NCBI RefSeq assembly: GCF_009649225.1 | Contig: NZ_WJPP01000006.1 | Coordinates: 17,635 to 81,634 of the forward strand | Direction of reading: 5' to 3' | Source: Spiribacter salilacus | Lineage (GTDB): Bacteria; Pseudomonadota; Gammaproteobacteria; Nitrococcales; Nitrococcaceae | DNA: 64,000 bases | Shown: positions 27,601 to 30,600 of the stretch, one piece after another | Numbering within the stretch: position 1 is the first letter of the stretch | Layout of the letters: every line of letters starts with the position of its first letter | Notes under the pieces: model-generated | Databases searched by the model: none | What the model saw: only the letters and a program-made list of their open reading frames with translations | Told to the model about the DNA's origin: nothing | Translations under genes and position numbers: made by a program

Positions 27601-30600
27601 CGCTGGTTTTAAGCTCGTCCCAGCCAAAATCAATCTGTACGCCCCAGTTCACCGTTTCACCAGCAAACTCGGTGCTGCCCAGTTGCTCACGCACCGTGTA
27701 GGCGGGAAGTTCCGGATCAGGCACCAGCAGCTCAAGATCAAGCCGCGGTGCAGCAAAACCGGCAATCGCACCGGGCTGCAAAGACAACACCCCGTCTGCA
27801 AAGCCAGCCGCTGCGGGGTTAGTACCCGCCCCATCCAAAAAGGAGAGCACGCTGAGATCTTCCCAGCCTAGGTTAAACCGCAGGCCCAACTCATGCACCG
27901 CATCGCCAATCGGCAACGTTGCCAGCGTCATGGCCCGCTCAAGGTTGGGCATATCGCCACTTAAGAAATCAATGAGCGCGCCCAGCTGCCCATCAAGCCC
28001 AGCCGGCGCCTCGCCAGGCAGGCCACTGCTGGCTTGCACAACGCCATCGGCCAAAATCTGCGGGGCATCGGTTGCTTTAACCACCAAATCGCCAGTTATT
28101 GAAACCACGCCATTGGTATCACGGATTTCGGCGATGGCCTCGCTGGCTACGCGGTTGGTGGCCAACACCAGGCCAGCCGCCACGCCATTGCCCGAGGCGG
28201 CGGCCGTGCTTTGTGTGTTGGCGTTGATGGTTGCCGTGGTTGCTGCCGTGATTTCCGCATCACCGCCCACGGTGATTTCAGCGCCGGTAACCCGCGCGGT
28301 AGCCGATAAGGGCACCGTGCTTTGTGGGCTACCACCCAGCAAAACACCCAACCCACTGGTCAGTAAATTGCCCGCCTGATGCCCGATACTATTAAACGCC
28401 AGCATTAGCCCTGCGGCACTACCGCTGGCATCTAGTGCTAGGGTGTTATCCGCATCAACCTGCCCATCTGCGGTGCTGCTGATCAGCAAATCACCATCAA
28501 TAGTCAGGCTGCCACCCTGCAGCTCGGCCTGCGCCGACCCGAGCAGGCGATTCGAAGCAATAGCACCGCTTGCCGCAATGCCGCTGGCACCAGAGCCTTC
28601 TGCTGATGCGCTGATGCTGCCGCTGAGAACCGCGTTAATGCGCTGATTTTGCTTTGCGGTGATGGTGGCATTGCCACTCAGCGTGATCGCCGCATCTTTG
28701 GCCTGCGCAACCACGGTAGTGTTGATGTCGTTACGTGCCAGCACGGCACCGACGGCAACGCCACCGCCGGCCGCCAGCTGCACCTGGGCATCTATCGATG
28801 CGAGATCTTCAGCCTGTAATGTCAGGCTAGCGGCAGGGTTGGCAGCGGCGGTGTTGACCTGCCCACCAATCACTACTGCTTGTGTATCCGCCTCAACTCG
28901 GTTGCCGGCCAAAATCAGCCCCACGCCAGCACCGGCCTCTGAGGCCGCGGCGCCATCAATCAGTGAGGTGATGCCGCTTTGCTCACCCATCCCTGCCTGG
29001 GCACTAACCGTAACATCACCACCGGCGGTAATTGTGCTGCGCTCAAGGCGGGTGAGCGTGAGATTTTTATCGACACTGCCCAGTGCCCCGCCAAGCAGAG
29101 CATCCTTGCCCAGCGATAAGATATTTTGCGCGGCCACGCCGAGTACATTAAATGCCAGCGTTAAGCCCACCGCGGCGCCATCGGCACTGGCACTAGCAGT
29201 ATTGGTGGCCTTAATTTGTGCGTTTTGTGTGCTAGTTAGTTCGATGCTGCCGTTGGCGGTGAGTGTGCTGTCTAGCAGACGATTTTCAACATCCGCCAGA
29301 ATGAGATTAGTGGCCATTAAACCGCTTAGGGCAACACCGTCAGTGGCCTCTACCACGCCGGTTAAATCCGCAGTAATGCTGGCCTGCCCACTGGCTGTAA
29401 GCGAGATATCTCCACCCGCCTCCAGCGTAATCACTGAGAGCTGATTTTCAGCACCACCTCGCACATCGTTACGCGCCACCACCGCGCCAGCGCCCACGGG
29501 GCCGCCGGCGCCGGCGCTTAAATCAATGGAGGCAGTCACCGTTATGGCATCGCTACTCGTTAACGTGGCCTGCCCACCAGACTTCAGCGTGCTGCGCTCT
29601 AGCTGCAAGCGCGCGCGGCTGCTGATCAGATTGCTTGCCAGAACCACGCCGGCAGCAACGCCAGCGTCTGCTGCAGTAACTAGCGAGCTAAGGGTGCTCG
29701 TCAGACTTTGCTGGCTGGCAGCGCCCACCTGCAGATTGCCATCGGCCTCTAGCTCAGAATTTCGCACAATCACCCGCGCCTGCAGTGGCACCTCGGTGCC
29801 CAGCTCACTGCCAATCAGGGCATCGAGACTGCCGGCTAGCAGGTTCGGCGCGCTCCAGCCCATCACGTTAAAGGCAAGCACGCCACTTACGGATGCCTGC
29901 CCCCCTTGGGCCTCTGATTCGGTGGTTGCGCTCAGTTCCGCCGCATTACGCGCATCAACCACCAAATCGCCCGATGCCTTAAGGCTGCTATCGCTAATCG
30001 TTACGCCCACCGAGCCACGGAGCTGATTGACTGCGGCGATGCCGCTAAAACCGGTAGCCGTGGCCTCATCATCTGTGCCCGGCTGAACGCCATTAAGGCT
30101 GGCTGCAATAACCGCCGCATTGCGCGCTAAGATGCGCATATCGCTATTGGCGTTGAGCTGCGCGTTAGCGATGCTAATGGTTACATCGTGATTAAGGTCA
30201 TTGCGTGCAATCAGCACCCCGCGGCCTGCGGTGGCGTTGGCCTGAATTTCGGCGGCATCGGAGGCCACCACAATCATCTCACCACCGATGTTATGGGTCA
30301 CATCGGCGTCTAAATTAAGACTTACGGCCACATTCACATTGCCCAAGTTGCTACTGAGCAACAGCCCAAACCCGGGGTCATCCGCGCCATCATCCACAAC
30401 CAGTGAGGTGCTTAACTGCGGGGCCGAGATGGCCTCAATGCGTAAATTGTCCGCCACCGTAAAGCGCGTGTTGGTGATGCCAACCTGCACCTCAAAGGCC
30501 TTGGCGGCATCGGCATCAGGCCGGCCCAATAAAGTGTCTGCGCCCAGTGCCCATAGCGAATCGGCCTCCCACCCCAGCGTATTGAGCGCAACGACGGCCG

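Noticed and set aside
28659..29444. Long plus-strand reading frames, the longest 261 codons
   Set aside because: They lie wholly antisense to the giant genes, have low-complexity Ala/Ser/Pro/Thr composition, show no recognisable domain, and many such frames occur evenly along both genes. They are shadows of the codon bias on the minus strand.
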